NCBI GenBank assembly: GCA_018001015.1
Contig: JAGNIV010000002.1
Location: 288,192-352,191 of the forward strand
DNA from: Phenylobacterium sp.
GTDB lineage: Bacteria; Pseudomonadota; Alphaproteobacteria; Caulobacterales; Caulobacteraceae
DNA: 64,000 nt
Direction: 5' to 3'
The notes under the pieces are model-generated. The model did no database searches. It was not told the DNA's origin and saw nothing but the letters and a program-made list of their open reading frames with translations. The translations under genes and the position numbers were made by a program. Of this stretch, positions 9,984 to 20,111 are shown in pieces (the stretch's first letter is position 1; every line of letters starts with the position of its first letter).

Positions 9984-11006
9984 ATGCCTGACCCGCGCTT
10001 TTTCGAAGATCTGGGGCCCGTCTCCCTGACGGAACTCGCCGTGCTGACCGGGGCCGAACTCTCGGCTCCCGGGGCCGGATCGGTTCAGGTCGCCCGCGTC
10101 GCCATCCTGGCGCGGGCCACCGCCGACAGCATCACCTATTTCTCTGATCGCAAGCTGGCCGCCGAGTTGGCCGACACCCGCGCGGCGGCCTGTTTCGTGA
10201 CCGAGCGGGACGCCGGCCTGGTCCCGCCCGGCTGCATCGCTCTGGTGACCCGCCAGCCGACGGCCGCCTACGCCATGTCCGGCCAGCGCCTGCACCGGCC
10301 GCGCCTGCACTCCGGTCCGGCGGTGTCGCGCGACGCGGCGGTGGAAGAGGGCGCCGTCATCGGACCCGGCGCGGTCATCGGCCAGGGCGCCCAGATCGGC
10401 CGAGGAACGGTCATCGGCCCCAACACCGTCATCGGCCCTGGCGTCACCATCGGCCGCGACGGCTTTATCGGCCCCAATGTCAGCATTCATTGCGCCTTGC
10501 TGGGGGACCGGGTGAAGATCCTGGCCGGCGCCGTCATCGGCGAAGCCGGCTTCGGCGCGACCGCCGGCCCCAGGGGGGTCATCGATATCCCGCAACTGGG
10601 CCGCGTGATCCTGCAGGATGGGGTCACGGTCGGAGCCAACAGTTGCATCGATCGCGGCGCCTATGAGGACACGGTTCTCGGGGAGAACACCAAGATCGAC
10701 AATCTGGTGCAGATCGCCCACAACGTCCGCGTCGGTCGCAACTGCGTGATGGCCGCGCACACGGGCATTTCCGGCAGTGTCACCATCGGTGATGGATCGG
10801 CCTTTGGCGGCCGGGCCGGGGTCGCCGACCATATCATCATCGGCGAGGGCGCCCAGATCGGCGCCGGCGCCGGGGTTCTCCGGGACGTTCCGCCCAAGGC
10901 GGTCATGGGGGGCTTTCCGGCCATGCCGATGCGACAATGGCTGCGCGAAGTCGCCTGGCTCAGCAAATCGGCGGCCGTTCGCCGCCGGGAGGAACCTGAT
11001 CAATGA
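9984..11006 (+). CDS. lpxD: UDP-3-O-(3-hydroxyacyl)glucosamine N-acyltransferase
   Basis: LpxD adds the second hydroxyacyl chain to UDP-3-O-acylglucosamine in lipid A synthesis. After an N-terminal uridine-binding domain, the middle of the protein is a left-handed parallel beta helix made of hexapeptide repeats ([19 protein letters not shown]). The catalytic His is expected in the segment [11 protein letters not shown]. Length is 340 residues. ATG 9984 is preferred over the adjacent TTG 9981. The stop overlaps the fabZ start as ATGA. Confidence 0.95.
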   Translation: MPDPRFFEDLGPVSLTELAVLTGAELSAPGAGSVQVARVAILARATADSITYFSDRKLAAELADTRAAACFVTERDAGLVPPGCIALVTRQPTAAYAMSGQRLHRPRLHSGPAVSRDAAVEEGAVIGPGAVIGQGAQIGRGTVIGPNTVIGPGVTIGRDGFIGPNVSIHCALLGDRVKILAGAVIGEAGFGATAGPRGVIDIPQLGRVILQDGVTVGANSCIDRGAYEDTVLGENTKIDNLVQIAHNVRVGRNCVMAAHTGISGSVTIGDGSAFGGRAGVADHIIIGEGAQIGAGAGVLRDVPPKAVMGGFPAMPMRQWLREVAWLSKSAAVRRREEPDQ

Positions 11007-11476
11007 GCCGCAAGGCCCCCGTCAACGAGTCTCCCACCGAGATCGACATCACCGAGATCGTGAAGCGGATACCGCACCGCTATCCCTTCCTGCTGGTCGA
11101 TCGCTGCGAGGACTACAAACCCAGCGAATCCATCGTCGGCATCAAGTGCGTGACGATCAACGAGCCCTTCTTCCAGGGCCACTTCCCCGACTATCCGGTC
11201 ATGCCCGGGGTGCTGATCATCGAGGCGCTGGCTCAGACCGGGGCGGTGCTGATGTCCAAGTCCCTGGAAGTGGACGTGGCCGGAAAGACCATCTTCTTCG
11301 TCTCGGTGGACAATGGCCGCTTCCGCCAGCCCGTGCGGCCCGGCGACGTCTTGCGTCTCAACGTCAAGGTGATCCGCGCGCGCGGCGATCTCTTCAAGTT
11401 CCAGGGCCAGGCCATGGTTGGCGACAAGGTGGCGGCCGAATGCGAATTCGCCGCCATGGTGGTGGCCACCCAATGA
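11003..11476 (+). CDS. fabZ: 3-hydroxyacyl-ACP dehydratase FabZ
   Basis: FabZ dehydrates 3-hydroxyacyl-ACP in fatty acid elongation and competes with LpxA for hydroxyacyl-ACP. The hot-dog fold motifs are [12 protein letters not shown] at the N-terminus and [23 protein letters not shown], holding the catalytic His and Glu. Length is 157 residues, normal. It is joined by 4-nt overlaps to lpxD before and lpxA after, a fixed arrangement in proteobacteria. Confidence 0.96.
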   Translation: MSRKAPVNESPTEIDITEIVKRIPHRYPFLLVDRCEDYKPSESIVGIKCVTINEPFFQGHFPDYPVMPGVLIIEALAQTGAVLMSKSLEVDVAGKTIFFVSVDNGRFRQPVRPGDVLRLNVKVIRARGDLFKFQGQAMVGDKVAAECEFAAMVVATQ

Positions 11477-12270
11477 GTGTCCAGATTCATCCCAACTCCA
11501 TCGTCGCCGACGGCGCGGTGCTGGGTGACGGCGTGGTCATCGGCCCGTTCTGCACCGTCGGCCCCAATGTTCGACTGGGTGCGGGGACCCGGCTCGTCTC
11601 CCACATCGTCATCGATGGCCACACCGAAATGGGGGAGGAGAACCTCGTCTATCCCTTCGCCATGCTGGGTGGCCCGCCGCAGCACACCGCCTACAAGGGC
11701 GAACCCACCAAGCTGGTGATCGGCGACCGCAACACAATCCGCGAACACGCCACCATGAACATCGGCACCGTCAATGGCGGCGGCCTGACCAGCGTGGGCT
11801 CGGACGGCTTCTACATGATCGAGAGCCACGTGGGTCACGACTGCAGGGTCGGCGACCACGTCATCCTGACCAAGCAGGCGACACTGGGCGGCCACTGCCA
11901 GATCGGCGACTTCGTCATCGTCGGCGGCCTGGCCGCTGTGCACCAATTCACACGGGTCGGGCGTCACGCGATGATCGGCGGCCTGGCGGCCGTGGTGAAG
12001 GACGTCATTCCCTATGGCTCGGTCTGGGGCAACCACGCTCACCTTGAGGGGCTGAATCTCGTTGGCCTGAAACGTCGGGGCTTCAGCCGCGAGACCATCA
12101 ACACCATGCGCGCGGCCTACCGCATGTTGTTCGCCGACGAAGGCACCTTCCAGGAGCGCCTCGACGACACCATCGAGACCTATGCCGGGTCCGAGGAGGT
12201 CCGCGAGATCATCGACTTCATCCGCGCCGATGGCAGCCGTCCGCTCTGTCTGCCCGAACGCGAGGTCTAG
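11473..12270 (+). CDS. lpxA: UDP-N-acetylglucosamine acyltransferase
   Basis: LpxA is the first enzyme of lipid A synthesis, moving a hydroxyacyl chain from ACP to UDP-GlcNAc. The N-terminal two thirds are hexapeptide repeats ([18 protein letters not shown]), [14 protein letters not shown] holds the catalytic His, and the C-terminal third is helical ([19 protein letters not shown]). The 265-residue length fits. The start at 11473 overlaps the fabZ stop by 4 nt and gives the family N-terminus; a longer open frame upstream is only shadow of lpxD and fabZ. Confidence 0.96.
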   Translation: MSVQIHPNSIVADGAVLGDGVVIGPFCTVGPNVRLGAGTRLVSHIVIDGHTEMGEENLVYPFAMLGGPPQHTAYKGEPTKLVIGDRNTIREHATMNIGTVNGGGLTSVGSDGFYMIESHVGHDCRVGDHVILTKQATLGGHCQIGDFVIVGGLAAVHQFTRVGRHAMIGGLAAVVKDVIPYGSVWGNHAHLEGLNLVGLKRRGFSRETINTMRAAYRMLFADEGTFQERLDDTIETYAGSEEVREIIDFIRADGSRPLCLPEREV

Positions 12271-12277
12271 TATTCTT

Positions 12278-13111
12278 ATGCGCAAGCTCGGCCTGATCGC
12301 CGGCGGCGGCACCTTGCCCTTGGAGATCGCCGAGCACTGCGAGCAGGCCGGCCGCCCGGTGTTCATCGCTCGGCTGAAGGGCTTCGCCGGCCCGGAGCTG
12401 GACAGGTTTCCCGGTGTCGAGGTCGGCCTGGCCGAGATCGGCAAGACCATAAAGGCGCTGAAGCGGGCCGGCTGTCAGGCCGTCTGCCTGGTGGGCAATG
12501 TGAGCCGGCCCGACTTCAAGACCTTGGCGCCCGACCTGCGTGGTCTCTCCATCCTGCCCTCCGTCATCGCGGCGGCGCGCAAGGGCGACGACGCCCTGCT
12601 GCGGGTGGTGCTGAACGAGTTCGCCAAGGAGGGCTTCGCGATCGAAGGCGCCCATGAGGCCAAGAGCGACCTCACCCTGGCCAAGGGCCCCCTGGGCGCC
12701 GTCACGCCCGGTCCGGAGCACCAAGGCGATATCGACCGCGCCCTGCTGGTGGCCCGCGAGATCGGCCGCCTGGACGTGGGGCAGGGGGCCGTGGTCTGCG
12801 ACGGCCTGGTCCTGGCCGTGGAGGCTCAGGAGGGCACCGACGCCATGCTGCGCCGGGTCGCTCACGAAATTCCCACCGCCATCCGCGGAACCCCCGGCGC
12901 CTATCGCGGCGTCCTGGCCAAGGCGCCCAAGCCGATCCAGGAGACCCGGATCGACCTGCCCACCATCGGCCTGGCCACGGTCCAGCGGGCCGCCGCGGCC
13001 GGGTTGGCGGGCATCGTGGGGGAGGCGGGACGCCTTCTGGTGCTCGACCGCGAGGCGGTGATCGCGCTGGCTGACGAACTGGGGCTGTTCATCGTCGGGG
13101 TGGAGCCATGA
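12278..13111 (+). CDS. lpxI: UDP-2,3-diacylglucosamine pyrophosphatase LpxI
   Basis: LpxI hydrolyses UDP-2,3-diacylglucosamine to lipid X and UMP and replaces LpxH in many alphaproteobacteria, as first shown in Caulobacter. The N-terminus KLGLIAGGGTLPLEIA and the segment CLVGNVSRPDFKTL are typical of the family, as is the C-terminal domain segment GQGAVVCDGLVLAVEAQEGTD. Length is 277 residues. No lpxH-like gene is visible nearby, in keeping with this replacement. It is coupled by a 4-nt overlap to lpxB. Confidence 0.94.
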   Translation: MRKLGLIAGGGTLPLEIAEHCEQAGRPVFIARLKGFAGPELDRFPGVEVGLAEIGKTIKALKRAGCQAVCLVGNVSRPDFKTLAPDLRGLSILPSVIAAARKGDDALLRVVLNEFAKEGFAIEGAHEAKSDLTLAKGPLGAVTPGPEHQGDIDRALLVAREIGRLDVGQGAVVCDGLVLAVEAQEGTDAMLRRVAHEIPTAIRGTPGAYRGVLAKAPKPIQETRIDLPTIGLATVQRAAAAGLAGIVGEAGRLLVLDREAVIALADELGLFIVGVEP

Positions 13112-14262
13112 GCAAGCCGCTTTGCGTGATGCTGGTGGCCACCGAGGCCTCCGGCGACGACCGGGGCGCGGGCCTCGCCAAGGCCCTGCGGGCGCGCCTG
13201 GGGGACCAGGTGCGCTTCATCGGCGCCGGCGGAGCCCAGATGGCCGCCCAGGGGGTGGAGAGCCTGTTCGACATCGCCCAGCTCTCCATTCTCGGCGTGG
13301 TGGACGCCTTGGAGGTCTATCCGCGCGCCATGAAGCTGGTGAACGAGACGGTCGCCGCCGCCGCCCGTGAGAAGCCCGATGTGGTGGTGCTGATCGATTC
13401 ATGGGCCTTCAGCCTGCGGGTCGCCCATCGCTTGCGGAAGATCGAGCCGTCCATTCCCCTGGTGAAGTACGTGGCGCCCCAGGTCTGGGCGTGGCGCAAG
13501 GGCCGCGCCAAGGTCCTGGCCGGCGCCGTGGACCACCTGCTGTCGATCCATGCCTTCGACGCGCCCTATTTCGAGGCCGAGGGCCTGCCCACCACCTTCG
13601 TCGGCAACGCCGCCTTGAAGGTGGATTTCTCCGAGGCCGACCCCGCCCGCCTGCGCAGTGGCCTCGGTATCTCGCCCCAGGCGCCGATCCTGCTGGTCCT
13701 GCCGGGCAGCCGGCCCAGCGAAATCGCTCGCGTCCTGCCCCCCTTCGGCGAAGCGGCCATGTTGCTGAAGGCCAGTCATCCGGACCTTGAAATCGTCATT
13801 CCAGCCGCGCCGACGGTGGCCGCGGCGGTCAAGGCCCAGGTCGCCGGTTGGCCCCGCCGCGCCCATGTCGTGGAGGGCGAGCAGGCCAAGCTCGACGCCA
13901 TGAAGGCCGCCACCGCCGCGCTCGCCTGTTCCGGCACCGTCACCATCGAACTGGCCCTGGCCGGTTGCCCGATGGTGATCGGCTACCGGATCGACAAGCT
14001 GACCTATGCCCTGGTCAACCGGCTGGTGAAGCGGCCTATCACCCTGTTCAATATCGCCGCCGGGACTCTGGTCGCCCCGGAACTGATCCAGGACGACTGC
14101 ACACCGGAGAACCTCGCCCGCGAGGCCGCCCTGCGCCTGGAGAACGCCGACATCGCCGGCCGCCAGGTCGCCGCCCAGTACGGGGCCCTGGAGAAGATGG
14201 GCCGTGGCGGACCTGATCCCTCCGACGCGGCCGCCGAGGCGATCCTCAAGATCATCGCCTGA
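13108..14262 (+). CDS. lpxB: Lipid A disaccharide synthase
   Basis: LpxB is a GT19 family glycosyltransferase that joins UDP-diacylglucosamine and lipid X to form the lipid A disaccharide at the inner membrane. MLVATEASGDDRGAGLAKAL is the GEASGD-type N-terminal motif with one substitution, YVAPQVWAWRKGRAK is the central signature, and LVLPGSRPSEI is the nucleotide-sugar binding region. Length is 384 residues. It is the last gene of the lipid A run and faces gltA tail to tail. Confidence 0.95.
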   Translation: MSKPLCVMLVATEASGDDRGAGLAKALRARLGDQVRFIGAGGAQMAAQGVESLFDIAQLSILGVVDALEVYPRAMKLVNETVAAAAREKPDVVVLIDSWAFSLRVAHRLRKIEPSIPLVKYVAPQVWAWRKGRAKVLAGAVDHLLSIHAFDAPYFEAEGLPTTFVGNAALKVDFSEADPARLRSGLGISPQAPILLVLPGSRPSEIARVLPPFGEAAMLLKASHPDLEIVIPAAPTVAAAVKAQVAGWPRRAHVVEGEQAKLDAMKAATAALACSGTVTIELALAGCPMVIGYRIDKLTYALVNRLVKRPITLFNIAAGTLVAPELIQDDCTPENLAREAALRLENADIAGRQVAAQYGALEKMGRGGPDPSDAAAEAILKIIA

Positions 14263-14274
14263 CGCGCAAAGAAA

Positions 14275-14302
14275 ATCCGCCGGGCCCAAGGGCGCGGCGG
14301 AT
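14275..14302 (-). terminator. Rho-independent terminator for gltA
   Basis: An 8-bp stem (14275-14282 with 14295-14302) lies between the convergent lpxB and gltA stops. Read on the - strand the stem is followed directly by TTTCTTTG, which fits intrinsic termination of gltA. On the + strand no T tail follows, so it would serve lpxB less well. Confidence 0.65.
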
Positions 14303-14328
14303 GATCTCAAACCCGGTTTTCAAAGCGA

Positions 14329-15609
14329 TTAGCGGGTGCTGATCGCCGTGTAATCCCGTTGCGGAGCGCCGGTGTAGATCTGGCGCGGACGGCCGATCTT
14401 CTGCAACGGATCCTCGATCATTTCCTTCCACTGCGCGATCCAGCCCACGGTGCGGGCCACGGCGAACAGCACGGTGAACATCTCGGGCGGGAAGCCCAGG
14501 GCGCGCAGGGTGATGCCGGAATAGAAATCGACGTTCGGGTACAGCTTGCGCTCGATGAAGTAGGGGTCCGACAGCGCAATGCGCTCCAGCTCGATGGCCA
14601 CCTTCAGCAGCGGGTCATCGGAGTTGCCGACCTCCGCGAGGACCTCATGGCAGGTCTTCTGCATCACCGTCGCACGGGGATCGTAGTTCTTGTAGACGCG
14701 GTGGCCGAAGCCCATCAGGCGGTAGCGGCGGTCCTTCACGCCCTGAACGTATTCAGGGATGCGATCGACGGTGCCGATCTCCTTGAGCATGTTCAGCGCC
14801 TCTTCGTTCGCGCCGCCGTGGCTCGGACCCCAGAGGCAGGCGATGCCGGCCGCGATGCAGGCGAAGGGGTTGGCGCCCGAAGAACCGGCGAGACGCACGG
14901 TCGAGGTGGACGCATTCTGCTCGTGGTCGGCGTGCAGGATGAAGATGCGGTCCATGGCCCGCGTCAGGACAGGGTTCGGCACCCAGTCCTCGGCCGGCAC
15001 CGAGAAGCACATGCGCAGGAAGTTCTCGGCGTATGACAGGTCGTTGCGCGGATGCACGAAGGGCTGGCCGCGGAAGTACTTGAAGGCCCGCGCCGCGATG
15101 GTCGGCATCTTGGCGATCAGCCGGTGCGACGAGATCATCCGCTGCTGCGGATCCTCGACGTTGGTGCTGTCGTGATAGAAGGCCGAGAGCGCGCCCACGG
15201 CGCCGACCATGATCGCCATCGGGTGAGCATCCCGACGGAAGCCCTGGAAGAAGCGATCAAACTGCTCGTGCAGCATCGTGTGATAGGTGATCGTCTTCTC
15301 GAACTCCTCGGCCTCGGCGGCGTTCGGCAGTTCGCCGTGCAGCAGCAGGTAGCAGACCTCGAGGAAGCTGGACTTCTCAGCCAGCTGATCGATCGGGTAG
15401 CCGCGGTGCAGCAAGATGCCCGCGTCGCCATCGATGAAGGTGATCTTGCTTTCGCAGGACGCCGTCGAGGTGAAGCCCGGGTCATAGGTGAAGACGTCGG
15501 CCTCGGCGTAGAGCTTGCGGATGTCGACGACATCGGGGCCGTCGACGCCCTTCAGAATCGGGAGTTCAACGGTCTTTTGACCGATGCTCATTTTCGCCGT
15601 GTCGGCCAT
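14329..15609 (-). CDS. gltA: Citrate synthase (type II, hexameric)
   Basis: Citrate synthase condenses acetyl-CoA and oxaloacetate at the entry to the TCA cycle. [16 protein letters not shown]-type sequence ([17 protein letters not shown]) is the family signature with an active-site His, and [20 protein letters not shown] is the second catalytic region. The length of 426 residues fits the type II enzyme. The start at 15609 is supported by AAGGGGAT just upstream; a longer frame from 15636 adds nine unconserved residues. It follows gltX by 56 nt on the same strand. Confidence 0.96.
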   Translation of the reverse strand: MADTAKMSIGQKTVELPILKGVDGPDVVDIRKLYAEADVFTYDPGFTSTASCESKITFIDGDAGILLHRGYPIDQLAEKSSFLEVCYLLLHGELPNAAEAEEFEKTITYHTMLHEQFDRFFQGFRRDAHPMAIMVGAVGALSAFYHDSTNVEDPQQRMISSHRLIAKMPTIAARAFKYFRGQPFVHPRNDLSYAENFLRMCFSVPAEDWVPNPVLTRAMDRIFILHADHEQNASTSTVRLAGSSGANPFACIAAGIACLWGPSHGGANEEALNMLKEIGTVDRIPEYVQGVKDRRYRLMGFGHRVYKNYDPRATVMQKTCHEVLAEVGNSDDPLLKVAIELERIALSDPYFIERKLYPNVDFYSGITLRALGFPPEMFTVLFAVARTVGWIAQWKEMIEDPLQKIGRPRQIYTGAPQRDYTAISTR

Positions 15610-15665
15610 GCCATCCCCTTTGCATGTCTGGAACAAAACGTCTGTTTGGCGAGCCTTATACCGGC

Positions 15666-17069
15666 TTACGCAGCGGGTGAAAGGGCGTCGTCAACCCTGC
15701 CGAGACTTTCCGCTTTTCCGAGGCTTACCAGGGCGCCGGCCAGGTCAGGCGCGGGCGCCCCGCCAGAAAGCACGCCACGTAAGGCAGGGCCGATCTTGCC
15801 AAGGCCCACGCCCTCGCTTTCGGCAAAGCTGCGCAGGGCGGCTTCCAGGGTGGGCACGTCCCACGCGTCCTGATCCGCCAGGGTGTCGCGCAACCGGGTC
15901 AGCCGGCCACGGTTCTCATCGTTCAGCATCCCGGCGACCTTTTCCGGCAATTCCAGGGGGCGCTGCTTCAGGGCGAACATCACGGCGTCGGCCAGTTCCA
16001 GCAGGGTCTTGGCGCCGTCGCGGACCAGCGGAATGGTGCGATGCAGGACCGCGGCGTCGGCGTCGCGCGCGGGCTCGCCCCGGCTCCTCAGCACCCGTTC
16101 CGTCAAGCTTACCAGCCGGTCAATGTCCGCCAGCCGCAGATAGTGATTGTTGATGTGGTTCAGCTTGGCCCAGTCCAGCCGGGCCGGGGCGCTGACCACG
16201 TCGGAGACGTCGAACCAGGACTGAGCCTGTTCGTCGCTGAAGATTTCGTCGTCGCCGTGGCCCCAACCGAGACGGGCCAGATAGTTGCGCATGGCCTCGG
16301 GCAGGTAGCCCATGTCATCGAACTCGCTGACCGCCTGGGCGCCGTGGCGCTTGGACAGCTTCGCGCCGTCCGGGCCATGGATCATCGGCAGGTGGGCCCA
16401 GATCGGAACCTCCCAGCCAAGCGCCTCATAGATCAGGGTCTGGCGGGCGGCGTTGTTGAGGTGGTCGTCGCCGCGGATCACGTGGGTGACCCCCATCTCG
16501 TGGTCGTCGACGATGACCGCGAGGTTGTAGGTCGGCGTGCCGTCGGTCCGCAGGATGATCAGGTCATCCAGGTCCTTGTTCTTGAAGGTGACATCGCCCT
16601 TCACCAGGTCGTGGATGACCGTCTCGCCGTCCCGCGGGCCCTTGAAGCGGACGACGAACGGGCGGTCGTTGAAGTTGGCGTCCTGGTCGCGCCAGGGCGA
16701 GCGCACAGCGCGGCCTTCGGCCCGGGCGATCTCGCGCTCCGCGGTCAATTCCTCAGGCGTCATGTAGTCGCGATAGGCGCGGCCGCTGGCGAGCAGCGCC
16801 TGGGCGGCCAGCACGTGGCGGTCGGCGCGGGCGGCCTGGAACACCGGCTCCTCGTCCGGCGTCATCCCCAGCCAGGCCATGCCGTCGAAAATCGCCTCGA
16901 CGGCGGGCAGGGTGGAGCGTTCGCGATCGGTGTCCTCGATGCGCAGCAGGAACTTGCCGCCCATGCGTTTGGCGTAAAGCCAGTTGAACAAGGCCGTGCG
17001 GGCCGTGCCAATATGCATGTAGCCGGTGGGCGAGGGGGCGATACGGGTGACGACGGGGCGGTCGGACAT
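15666..17069 (-). CDS. gltX: Glutamate-tRNA ligase
   Basis: This class I aminoacyl-tRNA synthetase charges tRNA-Glu. The N-terminus [22 protein letters not shown] contains the HIGH-type motif (HIGT), and [14 protein letters not shown] contains the KMSKS-type motif (KLSKR). Length is 467 residues. The start at 17069 matches the family N-terminus; upstream codons to 17147 are unconserved. Its 5' end lies against the divergent comEC, so the two may share a promoter region. Confidence 0.96.
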   Translation of the reverse strand: MSDRPVVTRIAPSPTGYMHIGTARTALFNWLYAKRMGGKFLLRIEDTDRERSTLPAVEAIFDGMAWLGMTPDEEPVFQAARADRHVLAAQALLASGRAYRDYMTPEELTAEREIARAEGRAVRSPWRDQDANFNDRPFVVRFKGPRDGETVIHDLVKGDVTFKNKDLDDLIILRTDGTPTYNLAVIVDDHEMGVTHVIRGDDHLNNAARQTLIYEALGWEVPIWAHLPMIHGPDGAKLSKRHGAQAVSEFDDMGYLPEAMRNYLARLGWGHGDDEIFSDEQAQSWFDVSDVVSAPARLDWAKLNHINNHYLRLADIDRLVSLTERVLRSRGEPARDADAAVLHRTIPLVRDGAKTLLELADAVMFALKQRPLELPEKVAGMLNDENRGRLTRLRDTLADQDAWDVPTLEAALRSFAESEGVGLGKIGPALRGVLSGGAPAPDLAGALVSLGKAESLGRVDDALSPAA

Positions 17070-17082
17070 CGAGCTCGGGACT

Positions 17083-19275
17083 GTGGGTGAGGCGGCGCCG
17101 GCGGAGGCCGACGCGATCGCGGCGCCTATTAACACGCCCGTCCGCAAGCTTCCTAGCGCCGCCGACGCGATGGCGTGGTTGCGCGCCCAGGCCGGGGCCC
17201 AGACCGACCGCCTCAGTCTGTGGACTCCGGTCGCCTTCGGCTGCGGCGCGGCGGTCTATTTCGCCTTGCCGCGGGAGCCGATCGCGGGGCTGGCCATCGC
17301 CATCCTGGGCCTGGCCGGGGCCTTGCTGCTGATCCGCGCCCGATGGGGCGGCGGGCGGGCGCTGGCCATCGTCCTGACGCTCGCCGCCTTCGCCCTGGCC
17401 GGGTTCGCGGCCGGCAAGTTACGCACCGAGCAGGTACGCGCACCGATCGCACCCGCCGGAGAGGGGATGCAGACGGTGGACGCCCTGGTGGTCGACGTCG
17501 CCAATCCGGGGCAGGGCGGACCGCGCCTGTTGCTGGCGCCTATCCGGGTGAGCGGCCTGACGCCCGAGGCCACGCCGATCCGCGCGCGCATGACCCTGCA
17601 GCCCGACACGCCCCTGCCCGAGCCTGGAACCGCGATCCGCGTGCGTGGCATGCTCAACCCGCCACCGCCGCCCGCCAGCCCCGGCTCCTACGACTTCGCC
17701 CGCGACGCCTTCTTCGATGGCATCGGCGGTGTCGGTTTCACCCTGACCCAGCCCCGAGAGATCTTCGCGGACCAAGTCCCGTGGCGGCTGGCCGTGGTGA
17801 TGCGGATCAACGCCGCCCGCTGGAGCCTGGCCCGCAGGATCGTCGATGAGATGGGGGTCGAGAGCGGCGGCCTGGCGGCGGCCATGGTCACCGGCCATGA
17901 GGCCTTCGTGCCTCGCGAGCAGGTGGACGCCCTGCGGGCCTCGGGCCTGGCCCACATCATCTCCATTTCGGGGCTGCACATGGCCATCGTCGGCGGTTTC
18001 GCCTTCGCCGGGGTGCGCCTGCTGATCGCCGCCTGGCCATGGCTGGCCCTGCGGGTCTCCAGCAAGAAGATGGCCGCCGCGTTCGGCCTGGCCGCCGTGC
18101 TCGGCTACCTGGTGCTCTCGGGCGCCCCCGCGCCGGCCGAGCGCGCGGCGATCACCGCGGCGGCGGCCTTCGGGGCTATCCTGGTGGACCGCCGCGCCAT
18201 CAGTCTGCACACCCTGGCCATCGCCGCCCTGGTGATCCTGGCCCTCCAGCCCGAGGCGGTGACCGCGCCCGGCTTCCAGATGTCGTTCGCCGCGACGACA
18301 GCCCTGGTGGCGATGGCCGAACTTTGGCCGCGGCCGATCCGCGAGATCAAGGCGCCCTGGCCGATCCGCGCCGTCCAGGGCGCGGGAACCTGGCTCGGCG
18401 CCAGCCTGGCGGCCAGCTTCGTGGCGGGCATGGCCACGGGCCCCTTCGCCATGCAGCACTTCAACCGGGTCTCCACCTTCGGCCTGGTCGCAAACCTGCT
18501 GGTGGCGCCGATCTCGTCCTTCCTGATGATGCCGGCCCTGGCGCTCGGCGCGATCCTGGCGCCCTTCGGCCTGGGGGACTGGCCGCTGCGGGCGGCGGGG
18601 GTCGCCATCGACACCATGAACCTGATCGCCATCAAGGCCGCTGGCATGCCGGGCGCTCAGCTGATCATCGCCAGCGCGCCGGGCTGGACCCTGTCCGCCG
18701 CCTTCCTGGGCATCCTCTGGCTCTGCCTATGGAAGGGTCCGCTGCGCTGGCTGGGCCTGCCCTTCGCGCTGGCGGTCAGCCTGACCCCGCGCCCGCCGAC
18801 CCCGGACCTCTGGATCGCCGCCGACGGCTCGACCCTGGCGGTGCGGCAGGGCAGGCAGGCGGTTCTCTTCCGGCCGGATGTAAAGCTGTTCGGCGCCGAG
18901 CTCTGGGCGCGCCGCCGGGGCCTGGAGCCTGCTCCCGACGGCCTTGCGGCCCGCGACGCCCTCTATGACTGCGACCGCTGGTCCTGCGCGCCGAGGCTTG
19001 GCTCATCGCCGCGCGTCGCCGCGGTCTTCACCCGCCGCGCCTCCACCATCGAGAACAAGCTGCCGCTATTCTGCCAGTGGGCCGAGGTGGTGGTGATCAG
19101 GGGTGCGGCCGAGGCCGCCGACTGTCCGAAAGCCCTGTTGCTCACCGAGGCGGATTTCATGCTGGGCGGCTCTGCTGAACTCTACAGGACGGGCTCCGGG
19201 TGGCGGATCGTCTGGGCCCAGACTCTGAGGGGCCAGCGGCCCTGGACCGGCGGCGTGGTCCTCGACGCCCCGTAA
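17083..19275 (+). CDS. comEC: ComEC/Rec2 family DNA-uptake membrane protein
   Basis: ComEC forms the inner-membrane channel for single-stranded DNA during natural transformation. The protein of about 730 residues has an N-terminal membrane and DUF4131-like region, then the Competence domain (MVTGHEAFVPREQVDALRASGLAHIISISGLHMAIVGG is spread over residues around 270-305) with many membrane helices. The C-terminal 150 residues are soluble and contain two Cys-rich patches, but I see no HxHxDH motif of the metallo-beta-lactamase domain found in many ComEC proteins. GTG 17083 is my preferred start because an earlier one at 17026 would run through the gltX start. Confidence 0.88.
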   Translation: MGEAAPAEADAIAAPINTPVRKLPSAADAMAWLRAQAGAQTDRLSLWTPVAFGCGAAVYFALPREPIAGLAIAILGLAGALLLIRARWGGGRALAIVLTLAAFALAGFAAGKLRTEQVRAPIAPAGEGMQTVDALVVDVANPGQGGPRLLLAPIRVSGLTPEATPIRARMTLQPDTPLPEPGTAIRVRGMLNPPPPPASPGSYDFARDAFFDGIGGVGFTLTQPREIFADQVPWRLAVVMRINAARWSLARRIVDEMGVESGGLAAAMVTGHEAFVPREQVDALRASGLAHIISISGLHMAIVGGFAFAGVRLLIAAWPWLALRVSSKKMAAAFGLAAVLGYLVLSGAPAPAERAAITAAAAFGAILVDRRAISLHTLAIAALVILALQPEAVTAPGFQMSFAATTALVAMAELWPRPIREIKAPWPIRAVQGAGTWLGASLAASFVAGMATGPFAMQHFNRVSTFGLVANLLVAPISSFLMMPALALGAILAPFGLGDWPLRAAGVAIDTMNLIAIKAAGMPGAQLIIASAPGWTLSAAFLGILWLCLWKGPLRWLGLPFALAVSLTPRPPTPDLWIAADGSTLAVRQGRQAVLFRPDVKLFGAELWARRRGLEPAPDGLAARDALYDCDRWSCAPRLGSSPRVAAVFTRRASTIENKLPLFCQWAEVVVIRGAAEAADCPKALLLTEADFMLGGSAELYRTGSGWRIVWAQTLRGQRPWTGGVVLDAP

Positions 19276-19292
19276 CGGCCGCCGCCGCGCCA

Positions 19293-19320
19293 GCGCGTCC
19301 CCCTTGTCGTGAGGACGCGC
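19293..19320. terminator. Hairpin between convergent comEC and lexA
   Basis: A perfect 8-bp stem (19293-19300 with 19313-19320) with a 12-nt loop occupies the 56-nt gap between two convergent genes. It lacks a T tail on either strand, so it may act as a bidirectional 3' end signal but is not a classic intrinsic terminator. Confidence 0.4.
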
Positions 19321-19331
19321 CGTCGTGTTCG

Positions 19332-20027
19332 CTAGTGGTACTTGCGGATCAGGCCGACGAGGCGGCCCTGCACCTGGACCTGGTCGGGACCGAAGATGCG
19401 GGTCTCGTAGGCGGGGTTGGCGGCCTCCAGGGCGATGGAGGCCCCCTTCTTGCGCAGCCGCTTCAGCGTGGCTTCCTCGCCCATCACCAGGGCCACGACG
19501 ATCTCGCCGGAGGTGGCGGTGTCGGTCTTGCGGATCACCACATAGTCGCCGTCCAGGATGCCGGCGTTGATCATCGAGTCGCCCTGGACCTCCAGCGCGT
19601 AGTGCTCGCCGGCGCCCAGCATGCTCTCGGGCACGTGCATGCGGTCCCGTTCCTGCTGGATCGCCTCGATGGGCGTGCCGGCGGCGATCTTGCCCAGGAC
19701 GGAAATTTCGCGGGTGTCGTTGGCGGCGTTCATGGCCGGCTGGCCGGCCCCGGCCTCCACCAGCTGTGGCTTGAAGGGCGCGCGGCCCTTGGGGGGCGAG
19801 GAGGTGGTGGCCTGCTGCGGCAGCTTCACCACTTCCAGCGCGCGGGCCCGATGCGGCAGGCGACGCAGGAAGCCGCGTTCCTCCAACGCCGTGATCAGGC
19901 GGTGGATGCCGGACTTGGACGCCAGGTCCAGCGCCTCCTTCATCTCGTCGAAGGAGGGCGAGACGCCGCTCTCCTTGATCCGCTCATGGATGAACATGAG
20001 CAATTCGTGCTGTTTACGAGTGAGCAT
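19332..20027 (-). CDS. lexA: SOS repressor LexA
   Basis: LexA represses DNA damage genes and cleaves itself when RecA is activated. Residues 1-65 form the winged-helix DNA-binding domain ([21 protein letters not shown]). The self-cleavage site is Ala116-Gly117 in [10 protein letters not shown], with Ser151 (VQGDSM) and Lys189 (EATLKR) as the catalytic pair. At 231 residues it is longer than enteric LexA because of a linker at residues 70-100, as in other alphaproteobacteria. An operator lies just upstream, so it is autoregulated. Confidence 0.96.
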   Translation of the reverse strand: MLTRKQHELLMFIHERIKESGVSPSFDEMKEALDLASKSGIHRLITALEERGFLRRLPHRARALEVVKLPQQATTSSPPKGRAPFKPQLVEAGAGQPAMNAANDTREISVLGKIAAGTPIEAIQQERDRMHVPESMLGAGEHYALEVQGDSMINAGILDGDYVVIRKTDTATSGEIVVALVMGEEATLKRLRKKGASIALEAANPAYETRIFGPDQVQVQGRLVGLIRKYH

Positions 20028-20070
20028 TGGACGACGAGCCCTTGAAGAACAAAGCAGAAACCTTGCCGAT

Positions 20071-20085
20071 GTTCTCTAGGCGTTC
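20071..20085 (-). promoter_or_regulatory. LexA operator (SOS box) before lexA
   Basis: The site reads GTTC-N7-GTTC on the + strand, which is GAAC-N7-GAAC on the lexA strand. This direct repeat is the known alphaproteobacterial SOS box. It lies 44 nt upstream of the lexA start codon and covers the predicted -10 element. Confidence 0.85.
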
Positions 20086-20099
20086 TTCGTTAATGTCAA
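20074..20099 (-). promoter_or_regulatory. lexA promoter
   Basis: On the - strand TTGACA (20094-20099) is followed after 13 nt by CCTAGA, which resembles the Caulobacter housekeeping -10 pattern GCTANAWC. The -10 lies inside the SOS box, so LexA would block RNA polymerase directly. Confidence 0.55.
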
Positions 20100-20111
20100 G
20101 TTGACCGCGGG

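Noticed and set aside
20090-20104. CtrA-like site TTAA-N7-TTGA upstream of lexA
   Set aside because: It has a mismatch in the second half-site and overlaps the lexA -35; one near match in 64 kb is expected by chance.
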